Positions 46,955-56,842 of a DNA stretch of 64,000 bases are shown one piece after another. Origin of the DNA: CBDHHC01 sp965263345 (GTDB lineage: Bacteria > Pseudomonadota > Alphaproteobacteria > Rhizobiales > CBDHHC01); the NCBI GenBank assembly GCA_965263345.1, contig CBDHHC010000024.1, positions 744,001 through 808,000 of the forward strand, written 5' to 3'. Under the pieces are notes generated by a model. The model searched no databases and was not told where the DNA came from. It saw only the letters and a program-made list of their open reading frames with translations. The position numbers and the translations under genes are program-made. Within the stretch, counting starts at the first letter, position 1; each line of letters begins with the position of its first letter.

Positions 46955-47569
46955 TTAAACATCTAATAAGTAATCAATTACACTCCCATACTGCTCAAAA
47001 AATTCATCTCCCAGTAGATGAATATCTACCGATTGTGTTTGATATTGGCTAGATCTGATTGCCTCAAAATATTTTGCCTTAAGAAGCTCTAAAATAATAT
47101 CAGAATTCACACTAGAAGAAATCTCTCCATTATTCACACCATCTAAAATCAGGTCTTTTGCTATTTTAAGACCTCTGGAGATAATATCTTGGAATTCGCT
47201 TTCTTCTTCAGCTGTCCATTGCCAAGATTGAGCGTGATAAGCATATGTCAATTGGGGATCAGTCATAGCTCTCTTCCAAAACTTCTGAGCCAAAACTTTC
47301 AATTTTTCTTTTGCCGTTTTACCTTCAATTGCTGTATTCTCAAGGGCCTCTATATCAGATTTAAGTCGCATGACTACAAGTTCACGAAGAATACTTGCCT
47401 TTGAATCGAAATGCGCAAAAACAGTCCCATGAGAAATTCCAACATTACGAGCAATATCTGTTGTTTTTGCTTCCTCAAAGCCTTGCTCACCAAAAAGTTT
47501 ATAGGCAGACTTAAGAATTTTAGCGCGAGTTTGTGCTTTTTGTTCTGTTCGGCTACTTGTCACTAGCAT
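46955..47569 (-). CDS. TetR family transcriptional regulator
   Basis: The N-terminal TetR DNA-binding domain is intact: TRAKILKSAYKLFGEQGFEEAKTTDIARNVGISHGTVFAHFDSKASIL (helix-turn-helix at about 35-58). The all-helical ligand domain (about 75-204) is Trp-rich around SWQWTAEEESEFQ and unlike any named subgroup. It lies 121 bases downstream of the SDR gene on the same strand. Targets and ligand are unknown; the SDR is one candidate target. Confidence 0.93.
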   Translation of the reverse strand: MLVTSSRTEQKAQTRAKILKSAYKLFGEQGFEEAKTTDIARNVGISHGTVFAHFDSKASILRELVVMRLKSDIEALENTAIEGKTAKEKLKVLAQKFWKRAMTDPQLTYAYHAQSWQWTAEEESEFQDIISRGLKIAKDLILDGVNNGEISSSVNSDIILELLKAKYFEAIRSSQYQTQSVDIHLLGDEFFEQYGSVIDYLLDV

Positions 47570-47690
47570 ACCTGTCTATTCTGCGACTAAAAACTAGCCA
47601 ATTCCTCATAAAATGATGTAAGAAATGATTCATTATGACATAAAATACAAAATTGAGAAATCACTACAAACAATTTATTATAGAATTATG

Positions 47691-48449
47691 TCAAGCAACA
47701 GATATACTAACCCCTCCATCTATAGTTAATCCTGTTCCTGTAATATATGATGCATTATCCGAGGCTAGAAAAACCACTGCTTTTGCTATCTCGTCTGGTT
47801 GACCAAATCGGCGCAAGGGAGTTTGATCTAATAAAACCTTGCTAATATGAGGATGTTTAGTGAAGCGTTCAGTAAGTTTTGTTTCGATAAAACCCGGAGC
47901 AACATAATTAACTCGAATGCCATAGGGTGCAAATTCAACTGCCATTGCTCGTGATAAAGCCTCAACACCACCTTTCGTTGCCGAATAAATAGAAACTTGC
48001 CTCATATGTTTTGCAGCAAGAATTGAAGAGAGGTTTATCACACATGCACTTCCAGAAGTCTTCAAGAGTGTAAAAGCTTCGCGACTACACCTAATTGTAC
48101 CATTAAGGTTCGTTTCAATTACTTCAGAGACCATATCCTCATGCATATGACGAAAATCACCTCTAACATTTCCTCCAGCATTGTTAACTAAAATATCTAG
48201 TTTTCCATGATCAGAACTGATCTTATTCATAAGAAATTTTATGTCTTCAACAGAGCAAACATCAGCATAGCAGGATAAAACATCTATATTTTGTTCTTTA
48301 AAATAAGCTTCAGTTTTTGCTAATGCCTCTTCATTCTTATCTGATATAATTAAACTGGCACCTTCATGCACAAAATGCTTGGCAACAGATAACCCAATCC
48401 CATCTGCTGCACCTGTTACAAGTGCAATTTTACCATCTAATTGACCCAT
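47691..48449 (-). CDS. short-chain dehydrogenase/reductase (SDR), unknown substrate
   Basis: A classical 252-residue SDR: NAD(P) loop TGAADGIG, NNAGGN, catalytic Ser in VINLSSILA and YSATKGG (Tyr-xxx-Lys), then VNYVAPGFIETKLTERF and the end TGTGLTIDGG. It differs from fabG in the window and has no pathway neighbours: gor upstream, a TetR gene downstream. D-specific 3-hydroxyacyl or sugar dehydrogenases share this pattern, so no substrate is proposed. The start is ATG 48449. Confidence 0.9.
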   Translation of the reverse strand: MGQLDGKIALVTGAADGIGLSVAKHFVHEGASLIISDKNEEALAKTEAYFKEQNIDVLSCYADVCSVEDIKFLMNKISSDHGKLDILVNNAGGNVRGDFRHMHEDMVSEVIETNLNGTIRCSREAFTLLKTSGSACVINLSSILAAKHMRQVSIYSATKGGVEALSRAMAVEFAPYGIRVNYVAPGFIETKLTERFTKHPHISKVLLDQTPLRRFGQPDEIAKAVVFLASDNASYITGTGLTIDGGVSISVA

Positions 48450-48498
48450 AAATTATTTCTCCAGAATTAAAGGCAGCATTACTATTAAGAACCTTTAC

Positions 48499-49848
48499 TC
48501 ATTTCATAGTTACTAATTCTTCTGCCGCTGATGGATGAAGTGCCATAGTATCATCAAAATCTTTCTTAGTGGCCCCTAGGCGCATTGAAATAGCAATTCC
48601 CTGAACGATTTCAGCTGCACTCTCACCAATAATATGACACCCCAAAACACGATCTGTTGCAACATCAATGATTAGCTTCATGAGCATTTTCGTATCTCGC
48701 CCTGAAAGTGTATGTTTCATCGGACGAAAACGGCTTTGATAAACTTTAATATCTTTATACTTTGCACGAGCTTGTTCTTCGCTTAAACCCACAGTACCTA
48801 TTTCTGGTTGAGAAAACACTGCAGTAGCAATGAAACTATGATCAACAGGTTTTGGAATATTATTGAAAATCGTCTCAGCAAAAGCTGCCCCCTCATGGAT
48901 CGCAACAGGTGTCAGATTAACACGATCTGTTACATCACCAACAGCATAAATTGACTCAACAGATGTATGAGAATATTCGTCAACTATAATTTCCCCTTTA
49001 CCACCAAGGGTAACCCCAGCATTCTCAAGGCCAAGTTTGTTAGTATTAGGCACCCGACCGGTCGCAAACATAATCGAATCCGTATTGTATTTAGAACCAT
49101 CTTTCAATGTGACTTCATAACCTTCATTCACCTGTGTAATTTCACCAGGATCTGAGTTCAATCTTACATCAATTCCACTTTTCTGCATTTCACTAAAAAG
49201 AGATTGACGAATATCATCATCAAAGCCTCGCAAAATTTGCTCACCTCGGTAAAGAAGTCTAGTATCAACTCCTAGCCCATTGAATATTCCTGCAAACTCT
49301 ACAGCTATATAACCTCCACCTACGACTGTAATTCTTTCTGGTAAAGCATCTAAATGGAAAGCTTCATTTGAAGTAATTGCATAGTTAGCACCTTTAATAT
49401 CAGGCACAAAAGGAGTAGCACCTGTCGCAATCAAGATATATTTTGAGGAGACAATTTTACCCTCATTAATAATCTTGATATGATGCTCATCCACAATCTC
49501 TGCTCGACTTTTATACAACTCAACCCCTGAGTTCTCAAGATTACGAGAGTAAATGCCTTCTAGCCTCTTAATTTCTTCATCTTTAGCTGAAACAAGATCT
49601 GGCCAATTAAATACAGGCTCTTGCGTATCCCAACCAAAGCCTTTGGCATCTTCAAAACTTTCTCTAAAATGACTTGCATAAACAAAAAGTTTTTTGGGCA
49701 CGCACCCTCTAATAACGCATGTGCCTCCAAAACGGTATTCCTCAGCAATCGCGACTTTTGCCCCATAGGATGAACTCATTCTAGCAGCACGTGTCCCACC
49801 CGAACCAGCACCTATAACAAATAGGTCATAATCAAAATCTGTCATCAA
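48499..49848 (-). CDS. gor: glutathione-disulfide reductase
   Basis: Gor reduces GSSG to glutathione with NADPH in the cytosol. The 449-residue flavoprotein has the FAD site DYDLFVIGAGSGGTRAARM, the redox disulfide FGGTCVIRGCVPKKLFVYA, the NADPH site TVVGGGYIAVEFAGIFNGLG, the second FAD site IYAVGDVTDRVNLTPVAI, and the C-terminal His/Glu pair ALHPSAAEELVTM. Sequence around the active site matches the alphaproteobacterial/plant GR group rather than trypanothione or lipoamide enzymes. It follows rpiA on the same strand with a 106-base gap. Confidence 0.96.
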   Translation of the reverse strand: MMTDFDYDLFVIGAGSGGTRAARMSSSYGAKVAIAEEYRFGGTCVIRGCVPKKLFVYASHFRESFEDAKGFGWDTQEPVFNWPDLVSAKDEEIKRLEGIYSRNLENSGVELYKSRAEIVDEHHIKIINEGKIVSSKYILIATGATPFVPDIKGANYAITSNEAFHLDALPERITVVGGGYIAVEFAGIFNGLGVDTRLLYRGEQILRGFDDDIRQSLFSEMQKSGIDVRLNSDPGEITQVNEGYEVTLKDGSKYNTDSIMFATGRVPNTNKLGLENAGVTLGGKGEIIVDEYSHTSVESIYAVGDVTDRVNLTPVAIHEGAAFAETIFNNIPKPVDHSFIATAVFSQPEIGTVGLSEEQARAKYKDIKVYQSRFRPMKHTLSGRDTKMLMKLIIDVATDRVLGCHIIGESAAEIVQGIAISMRLGATKKDFDDTMALHPSAAEELVTMK

Positions 49849-49954
49849 AACTCTCTACCAAAATTTGGTGAAATATATTTCACTCAGAACCCACAACAAC
49901 CATGAATGTAGTTTGGTTTAAATCCTGAGTAATACTGTCTTCAACCAATAGAAA

Positions 49955-50665
49955 TTAAATTTCAAGGAAATCTTCGGACCATTCAATAATATTAAGCCCA
50001 TCGTTACCAGCCAAAATAGCTAGTTCAGAAACCCCTATGAACAAACCAGTTGTAACTATGCCAGGAATCATTTTGAGCACATCTTCAAGTAGAATGGGAT
50101 CCGGAATTGATCCAAAAGCACAATCAAGGATATAATTTCCATTATCTGTTACAAAAGGATTATTTTCTGAAGACATCCTGATGTTGATCTCGCCTTCACA
50201 TTCTGCATCTGCACTAATTTCTTTAATCATAGCTTGAGTAGACCCTAGCCCAAACTTTATCACTTCAATTGGAAGTGGAAACTTACCCAGCGTCTTAACT
50301 AACTTGCTATCATCTGCAATAATAATGGTTCTTTCAGAAGCCATTGCAACTATCTTCTCTCGAAGCAAGGCTCCTCCCCCGCCTTTGATAAGCATGAGGT
50401 CTTCTGTAACTTCATCAGCACCATCAACAGTTAAATCCAGATAATGAACTTCATCCAAACTGGTCATCGGTATATTGAGCTCATCTGCTAATGACTGTGT
50501 AGCTTCAGATGAAGCAACACATGTGACATTTAGACCATCTTTAACCTTTTCACCCAAGGCTCTAACAAACTTTTCTGCTGTGGACCCAGTTCCTAACCCT
50601 AACTTCATGCCATCTTCAACATAATCTAGGGCTGCCATAGCTGCCTTAAGCTTATGATCATCCAT
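49955..50665 (-). CDS. rpiA: ribose-5-phosphate isomerase A
   Basis: RpiA interconverts ribose-5-phosphate and ribulose-5-phosphate in the pentose phosphate pathway. The 236-residue protein has MKLGLGTGSTAEKFV, DLTVDGADEVTEDLMLIKGGGGALLREKIVA and FPLPIEVIKFG, all conserved catalytic segments (Asp pair in DGADE, Glu and Lys in LREK). It is followed on the minus strand by gor, which uses NADPH, and is divergent from gph. GGAGG lies just before the start codon. Confidence 0.97.
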   Translation of the reverse strand: MDDHKLKAAMAALDYVEDGMKLGLGTGSTAEKFVRALGEKVKDGLNVTCVASSEATQSLADELNIPMTSLDEVHYLDLTVDGADEVTEDLMLIKGGGGALLREKIVAMASERTIIIADDSKLVKTLGKFPLPIEVIKFGLGSTQAMIKEISADAECEGEINIRMSSENNPFVTDNGNYILDCAFGSIPDPILLEDVLKMIPGIVTTGLFIGVSELAILAGNDGLNIIEWSEDFLEI

Positions 50666-50785
50666 ATTCGCCTCCTATGAATTTTCTCAAAAAAATAAAT
50701 TAGGGTGTCTTTACCAGATTCAATATAATAACAACATACAAAACACATATACTTTTAGCCAAAGACTAATTACAGAAGAAATATT

Positions 50786-51475
50786 ATGCCTCTAAAAAAT
50801 ACATCAATTATATTTGATTTAGACGGAACTCTGATCGATACAGCCCCCGATCTATTGAAAGCTCTTAATCACTCACTTGTAAAAGTTGACTGTCCTTCAG
50901 TAAACATGAATGAGATTCGTAATATAATTGGCCGAGGTGCTAAATATATGCTAACAACAAGCCTTGCAAAAAACAGTATTGATTTAGATAAAATTGATAT
51001 TGAAAAACTAATTTCTGAATTTCTAGAGTATTATGAATTTAATATAGCAAGGTATTCACAACCATTTCCTGGAGCGATTCAACTTTTACAACACCTGAAA
51101 AGTTTAAACGCTAAAATAGCAATATGCACAAACAAGAAGGAAAAACTTGCGAAAAAACTAATAAATGAATTGGAACTCTCGCATTTTTTTGAGCTTATAA
51201 TAGGTGGGGATAGATTTGATGTATGCAAACCGGACCCAAAACATCTGCTAGGTACAATAGAATTAATGGATGGCGATCCTTATAAATCGCTTATGATTGG
51301 AGATAGTGCGTCAGATATTAATGCCGCAAAAGCACTTGAAATACCAGTTATTGCAGTGAATTTTGGTTATACAGAAACACCTGTGGAACAATTATTTCCA
51401 ACAAAAACCATCAACCATTTTGATGAATTATATGATATTATTGACAATTTTTTCTTACAAAGCAACAATACTTAA
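50786..51475 (+). CDS. gph: phosphoglycolate phosphatase-like HAD hydrolase
   Basis: This HAD-superfamily phosphatase of 229 residues has motif I FDLDGTLIDTAPDL, motif II AICTNKKEKL, the Lys in KPDPKHL and motif III MIGDSASDINAAKALEIPVIAVNFGYTE. Length and cap type (helical C1 cap, 20-80) fit Gph, which removes 2-phosphoglycolate, but related pyrophosphatases and beta-phosphoglucomutases share these motifs. It is divergent from rpiA, a neighbour often seen with gph in alphaproteobacteria, which supports the name. Confidence 0.88.
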   Translation: MPLKNTSIIFDLDGTLIDTAPDLLKALNHSLVKVDCPSVNMNEIRNIIGRGAKYMLTTSLAKNSIDLDKIDIEKLISEFLEYYEFNIARYSQPFPGAIQLLQHLKSLNAKIAICTNKKEKLAKKLINELELSHFFELIIGGDRFDVCKPDPKHLLGTIELMDGDPYKSLMIGDSASDINAAKALEIPVIAVNFGYTETPVEQLFPTKTINHFDELYDIIDNFFLQSNNT

Positions 51476-51514
51476 AAATAGAATTCTAATACATATATAT
51501 TTAATAAGTTTATA

Positions 51515-52144
51515 TTGATTTCTGTTAAAATAAGCAAGATATTGGCTTTTGTTGAGAAAATGGGAAGGCAAAATTGGATGATGCCAAAATTCAAGATTGG
51601 GCTGTTTACTTTATTATCTAGTTTTCTCCAAGCTAATATCTCTAATAATACTTATAATGAGCCAGAAGAAGCATCAAAAGACAACGACAAAGAGAATATA
51701 GAGAATATCGAAACAGATTACCTCCATATAATATTAGACCATAAAAATGACGATATGGAAGCAATAGTTTTAAAAGGCCCATTTGCTAATCAGTCTCTCT
51801 CAAGATTATCATGTAATGATATCATACAGATCCGTAAAGCCTGCAAAAAAACAAATTATAGAAACATCCTTTTCTTAGAAAAATATTTAGATAAAATCCA
51901 ACCTAATTGGAGGCAGCACCCTGATATTAAAGGTAAATCTGGAAAAAATTCATACCAGAACAAACCGATATCACTAGACGAAGCGAGAGCTATTTTAGGT
52001 CTAACAAAAGAAGCTTCTCATCAAGAAATTCGACAAGCCCATCGAAATTTGATGAAAAAATTTCATCCTGATCAAGGCGGTTCTAATTATCTTGCTGCAA
52101 GAATTAATGAAGCTAAAGATTACCTATTAAAAAGAGTAAATTAA
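51515..52144 (+). CDS. C-terminal J-domain protein (DnaJ-like co-chaperone)
   Basis: The last ~60 residues are a J-domain: ISLDEARAILGLTKEASHQEIRQAHRNLMKKFHPDQGGS, with the HPD loop needed to stimulate DnaK ATPase. The N-terminal ~145 residues are poorly conserved, with one modest hydrophobic stretch (FKIGLFTLLSSFLQA) and an acidic segment. The layout recalls membrane-anchored TIM14-like J-proteins of alphaproteobacteria, though the anchor here is weak. TTG 51515 is the longest start and ATG 51560 is a better-looking one; no ribosome binding site decides. It follows gph by 39 bases. Confidence 0.85.
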   Translation: MISVKISKILAFVEKMGRQNWMMPKFKIGLFTLLSSFLQANISNNTYNEPEEASKDNDKENIENIETDYLHIILDHKNDDMEAIVLKGPFANQSLSRLSCNDIIQIRKACKKTNYRNILFLEKYLDKIQPNWRQHPDIKGKSGKNSYQNKPISLDEARAILGLTKEASHQEIRQAHRNLMKKFHPDQGGSNYLAARINEAKDYLLKRVN

Positions 52145-52167
52145 AGAGTTTCGAACTATGAAACCAT

Positions 52168-53478
52168 CTACTTCGCCTGCATAACTATACACTCAATAGA
52201 CCTGCGCTTTAGAGAATTACAAATCGACTTAGCTTTTGTTTTTGAAAAAGAAGCAAAGCGAGCTCTAACCACCTTTTTTTTCTGCAAATGAAACGGTACA
52301 GCAATTGCTGGATGCCCTTCCAACAAATCATCTGCCCTTGAAACAACAGAAAGAAGCTTACTTTGAGCTTCAACCATATTAGAATAAGCACCCACTTGAA
52401 TATGAAATGGACCCAAAATATTCAATTTTGGCTGATTTTGTACTTCAGTTTGTCTTAAAGCGGATTGTTTATTATTTTGAACAGTAAATTTAGCCTGCAC
52501 AACTTTACGAACTTCGGTATTAAGTTCTTTTTGTTTTGCAAGTTTATTCTTATAATTTTTAAGCTGTTGTTTATTCATAGCCCGTGCTTTAGGAAAAGCC
52601 CGACTTAACAATCTACGCATATGGGCATCGCGCTTCTTGGCTGTCTTTCCACCCATTACAACGGCTAGCAAATGTTTATTTTTTCGACGGATTGAAGTTA
52701 CTAAATTAAAACCTGAAGCTCTTGTATAACCAGTTTTAATTCCATCAGTACCATGATAATTTTTGAGTAAATTATTATGATTTTTATATTTCTTTCCTTT
52801 ATATACAAAAACCTTTGTTTTAAAGAACTTGTAATATTTAGGAAAATCACTCTGCATTCGTTTTGCTAAAATGATCATATCCTTAGCAGTTGTATATTGA
52901 TCACCATTAGGCAATCCAGAAGCATTCTTAAATTTTGTGTTTTGCATTCCCATTTTAATAGCTATATTGGTCATTTCTCTCGCAAAACCGGCTTCTGTAC
53001 CAGCTAAGTTTTCCGCAACAGTGGTGGCGACATCATTTGCTGATTTCGTTACCAATGCCCGTATGGCATTTATCACAGTTATTTTTTCTTGAGGTTTTAG
53101 ACCAATACGCGATGGTGGCTTTAATGCTGCGTTCTTCGTGACAATGAATTTTGAATCCAACGCAATACGGCCAGCCTTTAACTCCTTAAATAACATATAA
53201 AGTGTCATAATTTTTGTTAAGGAAGCTGGATATCTTTTTTTATCCGCATGCCGAGAAAACAATATCTTATCTGTATTAGCATCAATGACAATGGCCGCAT
53301 ATTTAGAGCGAGCCTCAACATCTTGCGAAATAAAAAAGCAAAAAACAGATATAAAAAAAGGTAATAAACAATGAACACTAAAACATCTACAAATAAAAGT
53401 AGAAGAACTAAAAAAGTTCTTCAAGAACTGTATGCAGACATACTGAGCTTTACACATGATATGAACTCTTGAAAACAA
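52168..53478 (-). CDS. D-alanyl-D-alanine carboxypeptidase with C-terminal SPOR domain
   Basis: This is a DacA-type penicillin-binding protein that trims the terminal D-Ala of peptidoglycan stems in the periplasm. Motifs are SxxK in YPASLTKIMTLYM, SxN in LVTKSANDVATTVAENLAG, and KTG in GTDGIKTGYTRASGFN. A linker (300-350) leads to a SPOR domain (GPFHIQVGAYSNMVEAQSKL to the end), which binds denuded glycan at division sites. The N-terminal leader is long and Cys-rich before the signal core LLPFFISVFCFFISQDVEA; the true start may be MCKAQ (eight residues in). It is convergent with the J-domain gene. Confidence 0.93.
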   Translation of the reverse strand: MFSRVHIMCKAQYVCIQFLKNFFSSSTFICRCFSVHCLLPFFISVFCFFISQDVEARSKYAAIVIDANTDKILFSRHADKKRYPASLTKIMTLYMLFKELKAGRIALDSKFIVTKNAALKPPSRIGLKPQEKITVINAIRALVTKSANDVATTVAENLAGTEAGFAREMTNIAIKMGMQNTKFKNASGLPNGDQYTTAKDMIILAKRMQSDFPKYYKFFKTKVFVYKGKKYKNHNNLLKNYHGTDGIKTGYTRASGFNLVTSIRRKNKHLLAVVMGGKTAKKRDAHMRRLLSRAFPKARAMNKQQLKNYKNKLAKQKELNTEVRKVVQAKFTVQNNKQSALRQTEVQNQPKLNILGPFHIQVGAYSNMVEAQSKLLSVVSRADDLLEGHPAIAVPFHLQKKKVVRARFASFSKTKAKSICNSLKRRSIECIVMQAK

Positions 53479-54008
53479 CGCACACTATAACATAAAATTT
53501 ATTCAGCCAAATATTCGAATTTGTCTGTTAATTTTCATAGATTTTCCCTTGTCAATGAGAATAACAACGAAATCATATAAAAACCGTAAAGATAATCACT
53601 TAACAGAATCTAAACACAATATAAAAAAGTGCCCATATTATGAAAAAGAATAAAAATATAAAAATACACAAGATAAAATACAACTAATACGTCATAAGAT
53701 GCAAAAAGAAATAAAATAACTGGTTAGCCCTATAGCTTTTATTTAACTATACATATAATAAAGTTGTTTTTAGATAAAATTATTTATGAAGAAGTGTATC
53801 TTATCATAAAATATTATTTTATTTAGCACCCCTTATATGCAAATCTTAGAAGTTATATATAGAATGTTGACCAAAAGAAAAATTAACCTATCATTTGGGA
53901 TAAGAATGAAATGTTTAATAGGAAAGTGCGATAGAACCGTGTTAGGGTATAACACGTGTAAAATTCATAAATTATAAAGGATTGGCATAATTTGGAGCTG
54001 ACCTCGAA
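53479..54008. promoter_or_regulatory. AT-rich divergent region between the carboxypeptidase and clpS, with a leader hairpin
   Basis: These 530 bases have no frame of note and should hold promoters for both divergent genes. The only strong structure is CGTGTTA-GGGTA-TAACACG (53938-53956), a perfect 7-bp stem with a 5-base loop, 52 bases before the clpS start; it may be an operator or an mRNA leader hairpin. The rest is long A- and T-runs. No tRNA or RNA family is recognised. Confidence 0.35.
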
Positions 54009-54362
54009 ATGATAATGTGGCAGATAAAATTGTCCGGGGATGAAGAGCATCATCACGATGATGAAGATGCAGGCACAGGCATTGTAACAAAAACCCGCCC
54101 GAAGACGAAAAAGCCTAACCTATATCGTGTTTTACTTTTGAACGACGATTACACACCTATGGATTTTGTTGTTTATGTTCTCGAAAGATTCTTCAACAAA
54201 GGACATGAAGATGCAACGCGTATTATGTTGCATGTACACCAAAAAGGAGTTGGCGTTTGTGGTGTTTATACATTTGAAGTTGCTGAAACTAAAGTCTCTC
54301 AAGTTATGAGTTTTGCAAGACAACACCAACACCCTCTACAATGTACAATGGAAAAGGAGTAA
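54009..54362 (+). CDS. clpS: ATP-dependent Clp protease adaptor ClpS
   Basis: ClpS binds N-degrons (Leu, Phe, Tyr, Trp) and hands them to ClpA. The 117-residue protein has an acidic, His-rich N-terminal tail (EEHHHDDEDAGTG) and the canonical core KPNLYRVLLLNDDYTPMDFVVYVLERFFNK, where the NDD and Met side chains form the degron pocket, and HQKGVGVCGVYTFEVAETKV. It overlaps the longest clpA frame and lies 8 bases before the preferred clpA start. With bpt in the same window, acidic N-termini can be converted to ClpS substrates. Confidence 0.97.
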   Translation: MIMWQIKLSGDEEHHHDDEDAGTGIVTKTRPKTKKPNLYRVLLLNDDYTPMDFVVYVLERFFNKGHEDATRIMLHVHQKGVGVCGVYTFEVAETKVSQVMSFARQHQHPLQCTMEKE

Positions 54363-54370
54363 GTTCTGCC

Positions 54371-56794
54371 GTGCCATCATTTTCTGCTAGTTTAGAAGAC
54401 GCCCTTCATCGTGCATTGCAATATGCTAATGAACGATCACATGAATATGCCACATTAGAACACTTGCTTCTCTCATTACTTGATGACAGAGATGCTTCTG
54501 CAGTAATAAGAGCTTGCAACGTAGAAATTGATACGCTGCGCGACAAACTTTTTGATTACATAAATAATGAATTAGACTCACTGATTGTAGAAGAAGAAGT
54601 CGAAGCTCAACCCACAACAGGCTTTCAAAGAGTAATGCATCGTGCAGTAATTCATGTGCAATCTTCTGGCCGAGAAGAAGTTACGGGTGCTAACGTCTTA
54701 GTCGCAATTTTTGCTGAACGAGAGAGCCATGCTGCTTATTTTCTACAAGAGCAAGATATGTCTCGCTTTGATGCTGTTCAATATATAAGCCATGGTATAG
54801 CAAAACGAGTTGATATGTCTGATGCTAGACCTGTCCGAGGCATAGATGATGAGTCATCTACATTTGAAGGATCTGAAGACAAAAAATTAGGTGCAGACGC
54901 CCTTGATAACTACTGCATAAATTTAAACCAAAAAGCTAAAGACAAAAAAATAGATCCCCTTATTGGGCGAGATCAAGAACTAAAAAGAACGATACAAGTC
55001 TTGTGTCGTCGCCAAAAAAACAATCCTCTTTATGTTGGAGATCCTGGAGTAGGAAAAACAGCTATCGCAGAAGGACTTGCACGCAAAATTGTAGAAGGCG
55101 AAGTGCCCGCAGTTCTTGAAGAGTGCACTATTTTCTCATTAGATATGGGATCATTATTAGCCGGCACACGATACCGAGGAGATTTTGAAGAACGTCTCAA
55201 AGCGGTCATGAAAGAAATTGAAAACTATGAAGGTGCCGTATTGTTCATAGACGAAATCCACACTGTGATAGGTGCTGGGGCCACGTCAGGTGGAGCAATG
55301 GATGCTTCAAACCTCCTTAAACCTGCACTACAAAACGGCAGTCTAAAATGTATTGGTTCCACAACATACAAAGAATACAGACAGCATTTTGAAAAAGACC
55401 GTGCTCTCGTGAGACGTTTCCAGAAAATTGACGTCAAGGAGCCAAGTGTTCCAGATGCAATTGAAATTCTCAAAGGTTTAAAACCTTACTTTGAGGATTT
55501 CCATGACATTAAATATACGAACCAAGCAGTCAAGTCAGCCGTAGAGCTATCTGCAAAATATATAAATGATAAAAAACTTCCAGACAAAGCAATTGATGTT
55601 ATTGATGAAACTGGTGCATCTCAGATGCTCTTGCCAAAATCTAAACGTAAGAAAACAATAGGCACCAAAGAGGTTGAGGAAACAGTCGCTACTATGGCTA
55701 GAATTCCTCCAAAAACGGTCTCTAAATCTGATGCAGAAGTTTTACAAAATCTTGAACAAGAGCTACGTCACGTTGTTTTTGGTCAGGATAAAGCAATTGA
55801 AGCCTTATCAAGTGCAATTAAGTTAGCGAGAGCTGGATTACGAGAACCAGAAAAACCAATTGGATGTTATCTCTTCTCAGGCCCAACTGGAGTTGGTAAA
55901 ACAGAAGTTGCTCGTCAATTGGCAAGCTCATTAGGAGTGGAACTGTTACGTTTTGATATGTCTGAGTATATGGAACGACATACTGTATCTCGTTTAATCG
56001 GAGCTCCTCCTGGTTATGTTGGATACGATCAAGGAGGTCTTCTAACAGATGGTGTAGACCAACACCCACATAGTGTTCTTCTTTTGGATGAAATTGAAAA
56101 AGCACACCAAGATCTGTTCAATATCCTACTTCAAGTAATGGACCACGGTAAATTAACTGACCATAGTGGAAAAGCAATCAGTTTTAGAAATGTTATATTA
56201 ATTATGACAAGTAATGCTGGTGCTGCAGACCTTGCAAAAGCTCCTATGGGTTTCAATAATGACCGCCGAGAAGGGGATGATGAAGAAGCAATAAATAAAT
56301 TATTCTCCCCAGAGTTTAGAAATCGTTTGGATGCAATAATCCCATTTGCTCCACTCCCAGAAAGTGTAATTGCAAAAGTTGTAGATAAATTTATTTTCCA
56401 ATTAGAAGCGCAACTACAAGAACGTAATGTAACTATTGAGCTTACAGAAGACGCTAATAAGTGGCTTGCAAAGAAAGGGTACGACTCGCGTTATGGAGCT
56501 CGCCCTCTATCTAGAGTCATCCAAGAGAATATCAAGAAGCCCCTTGCAAATGAATTATTGTTTGGTAAACTTGATAATGGTGGCACCGTTCGTGTAATTG
56601 TAACAACCAAAGACGATTCAGAGATACTCGACTTTGAAATCATTGCTAATACCGTAAAAAACAAACCATCCTCTAAGAAAAAAGAAAAGCAAAAAGAACA
56701 GCTGGCAATTGCAGATGCTGAAAATTCTGACGAAACAAAAAAAGAGGACGACATAAAAAGCCCAGTACCAAGAGTACCTCATAAACGCAAATAA
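54371..56794 (+). CDS. clpA: ATP-dependent Clp protease ATP-binding subunit ClpA
   Basis: ClpA is the AAA+ unfoldase of ClpAP. The start is taken as GTG 54371 (AGGAG at 54355-54359; homologues begin MPSFSxSLE), giving 807 residues. It has the N domain (to ~145), D1 with Walker A GDPGVGKT and Walker B VLFIDEIHTVIGAGATSGG, and D2 with GPTGVGKTEVARQL, LLLDEIEKAH and the C-domain GYDSRYGARPLSRVIQ. The ClpP-docking loop reads MGF (KAPMGFNND) where E. coli ClpA has IGL. The last ~45 residues are a Lys/Glu-rich tail. clpP is not in this window. Confidence 0.97.
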   Translation: MPSFSASLEDALHRALQYANERSHEYATLEHLLLSLLDDRDASAVIRACNVEIDTLRDKLFDYINNELDSLIVEEEVEAQPTTGFQRVMHRAVIHVQSSGREEVTGANVLVAIFAERESHAAYFLQEQDMSRFDAVQYISHGIAKRVDMSDARPVRGIDDESSTFEGSEDKKLGADALDNYCINLNQKAKDKKIDPLIGRDQELKRTIQVLCRRQKNNPLYVGDPGVGKTAIAEGLARKIVEGEVPAVLEECTIFSLDMGSLLAGTRYRGDFEERLKAVMKEIENYEGAVLFIDEIHTVIGAGATSGGAMDASNLLKPALQNGSLKCIGSTTYKEYRQHFEKDRALVRRFQKIDVKEPSVPDAIEILKGLKPYFEDFHDIKYTNQAVKSAVELSAKYINDKKLPDKAIDVIDETGASQMLLPKSKRKKTIGTKEVEETVATMARIPPKTVSKSDAEVLQNLEQELRHVVFGQDKAIEALSSAIKLARAGLREPEKPIGCYLFSGPTGVGKTEVARQLASSLGVELLRFDMSEYMERHTVSRLIGAPPGYVGYDQGGLLTDGVDQHPHSVLLLDEIEKAHQDLFNILLQVMDHGKLTDHSGKAISFRNVILIMTSNAGAADLAKAPMGFNNDRREGDDEEAINKLFSPEFRNRLDAIIPFAPLPESVIAKVVDKFIFQLEAQLQERNVTIELTEDANKWLAKKGYDSRYGARPLSRVIQENIKKPLANELLFGKLDNGGTVRVIVTTKDDSEILDFEIIANTVKNKPSSKKKEKQKEQLAIADAENSDETKKEDDIKSPVPRVPHKRK

Positions 56795-56798
56795 TCAC

Positions 56799-56842
56799 GA
56801 GCCCACTAACGAAGTATTTCTGAAATATACGGCTGTGGGTTC
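56799..56842 (+). repeat. hairpin just after clpA stop
   Basis: GAGCCCAC (56799-56806) pairs with GTGGGTTC (56835-56842) with one G-U, around a loop that itself contains TATTTC-T-GAAATA. It lies 4 bases after the clpA stop and is followed by AAAAAAC, not a T-tract, so it is more a 3' end-stabilising or processing structure than an intrinsic terminator. Confidence 0.35.
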
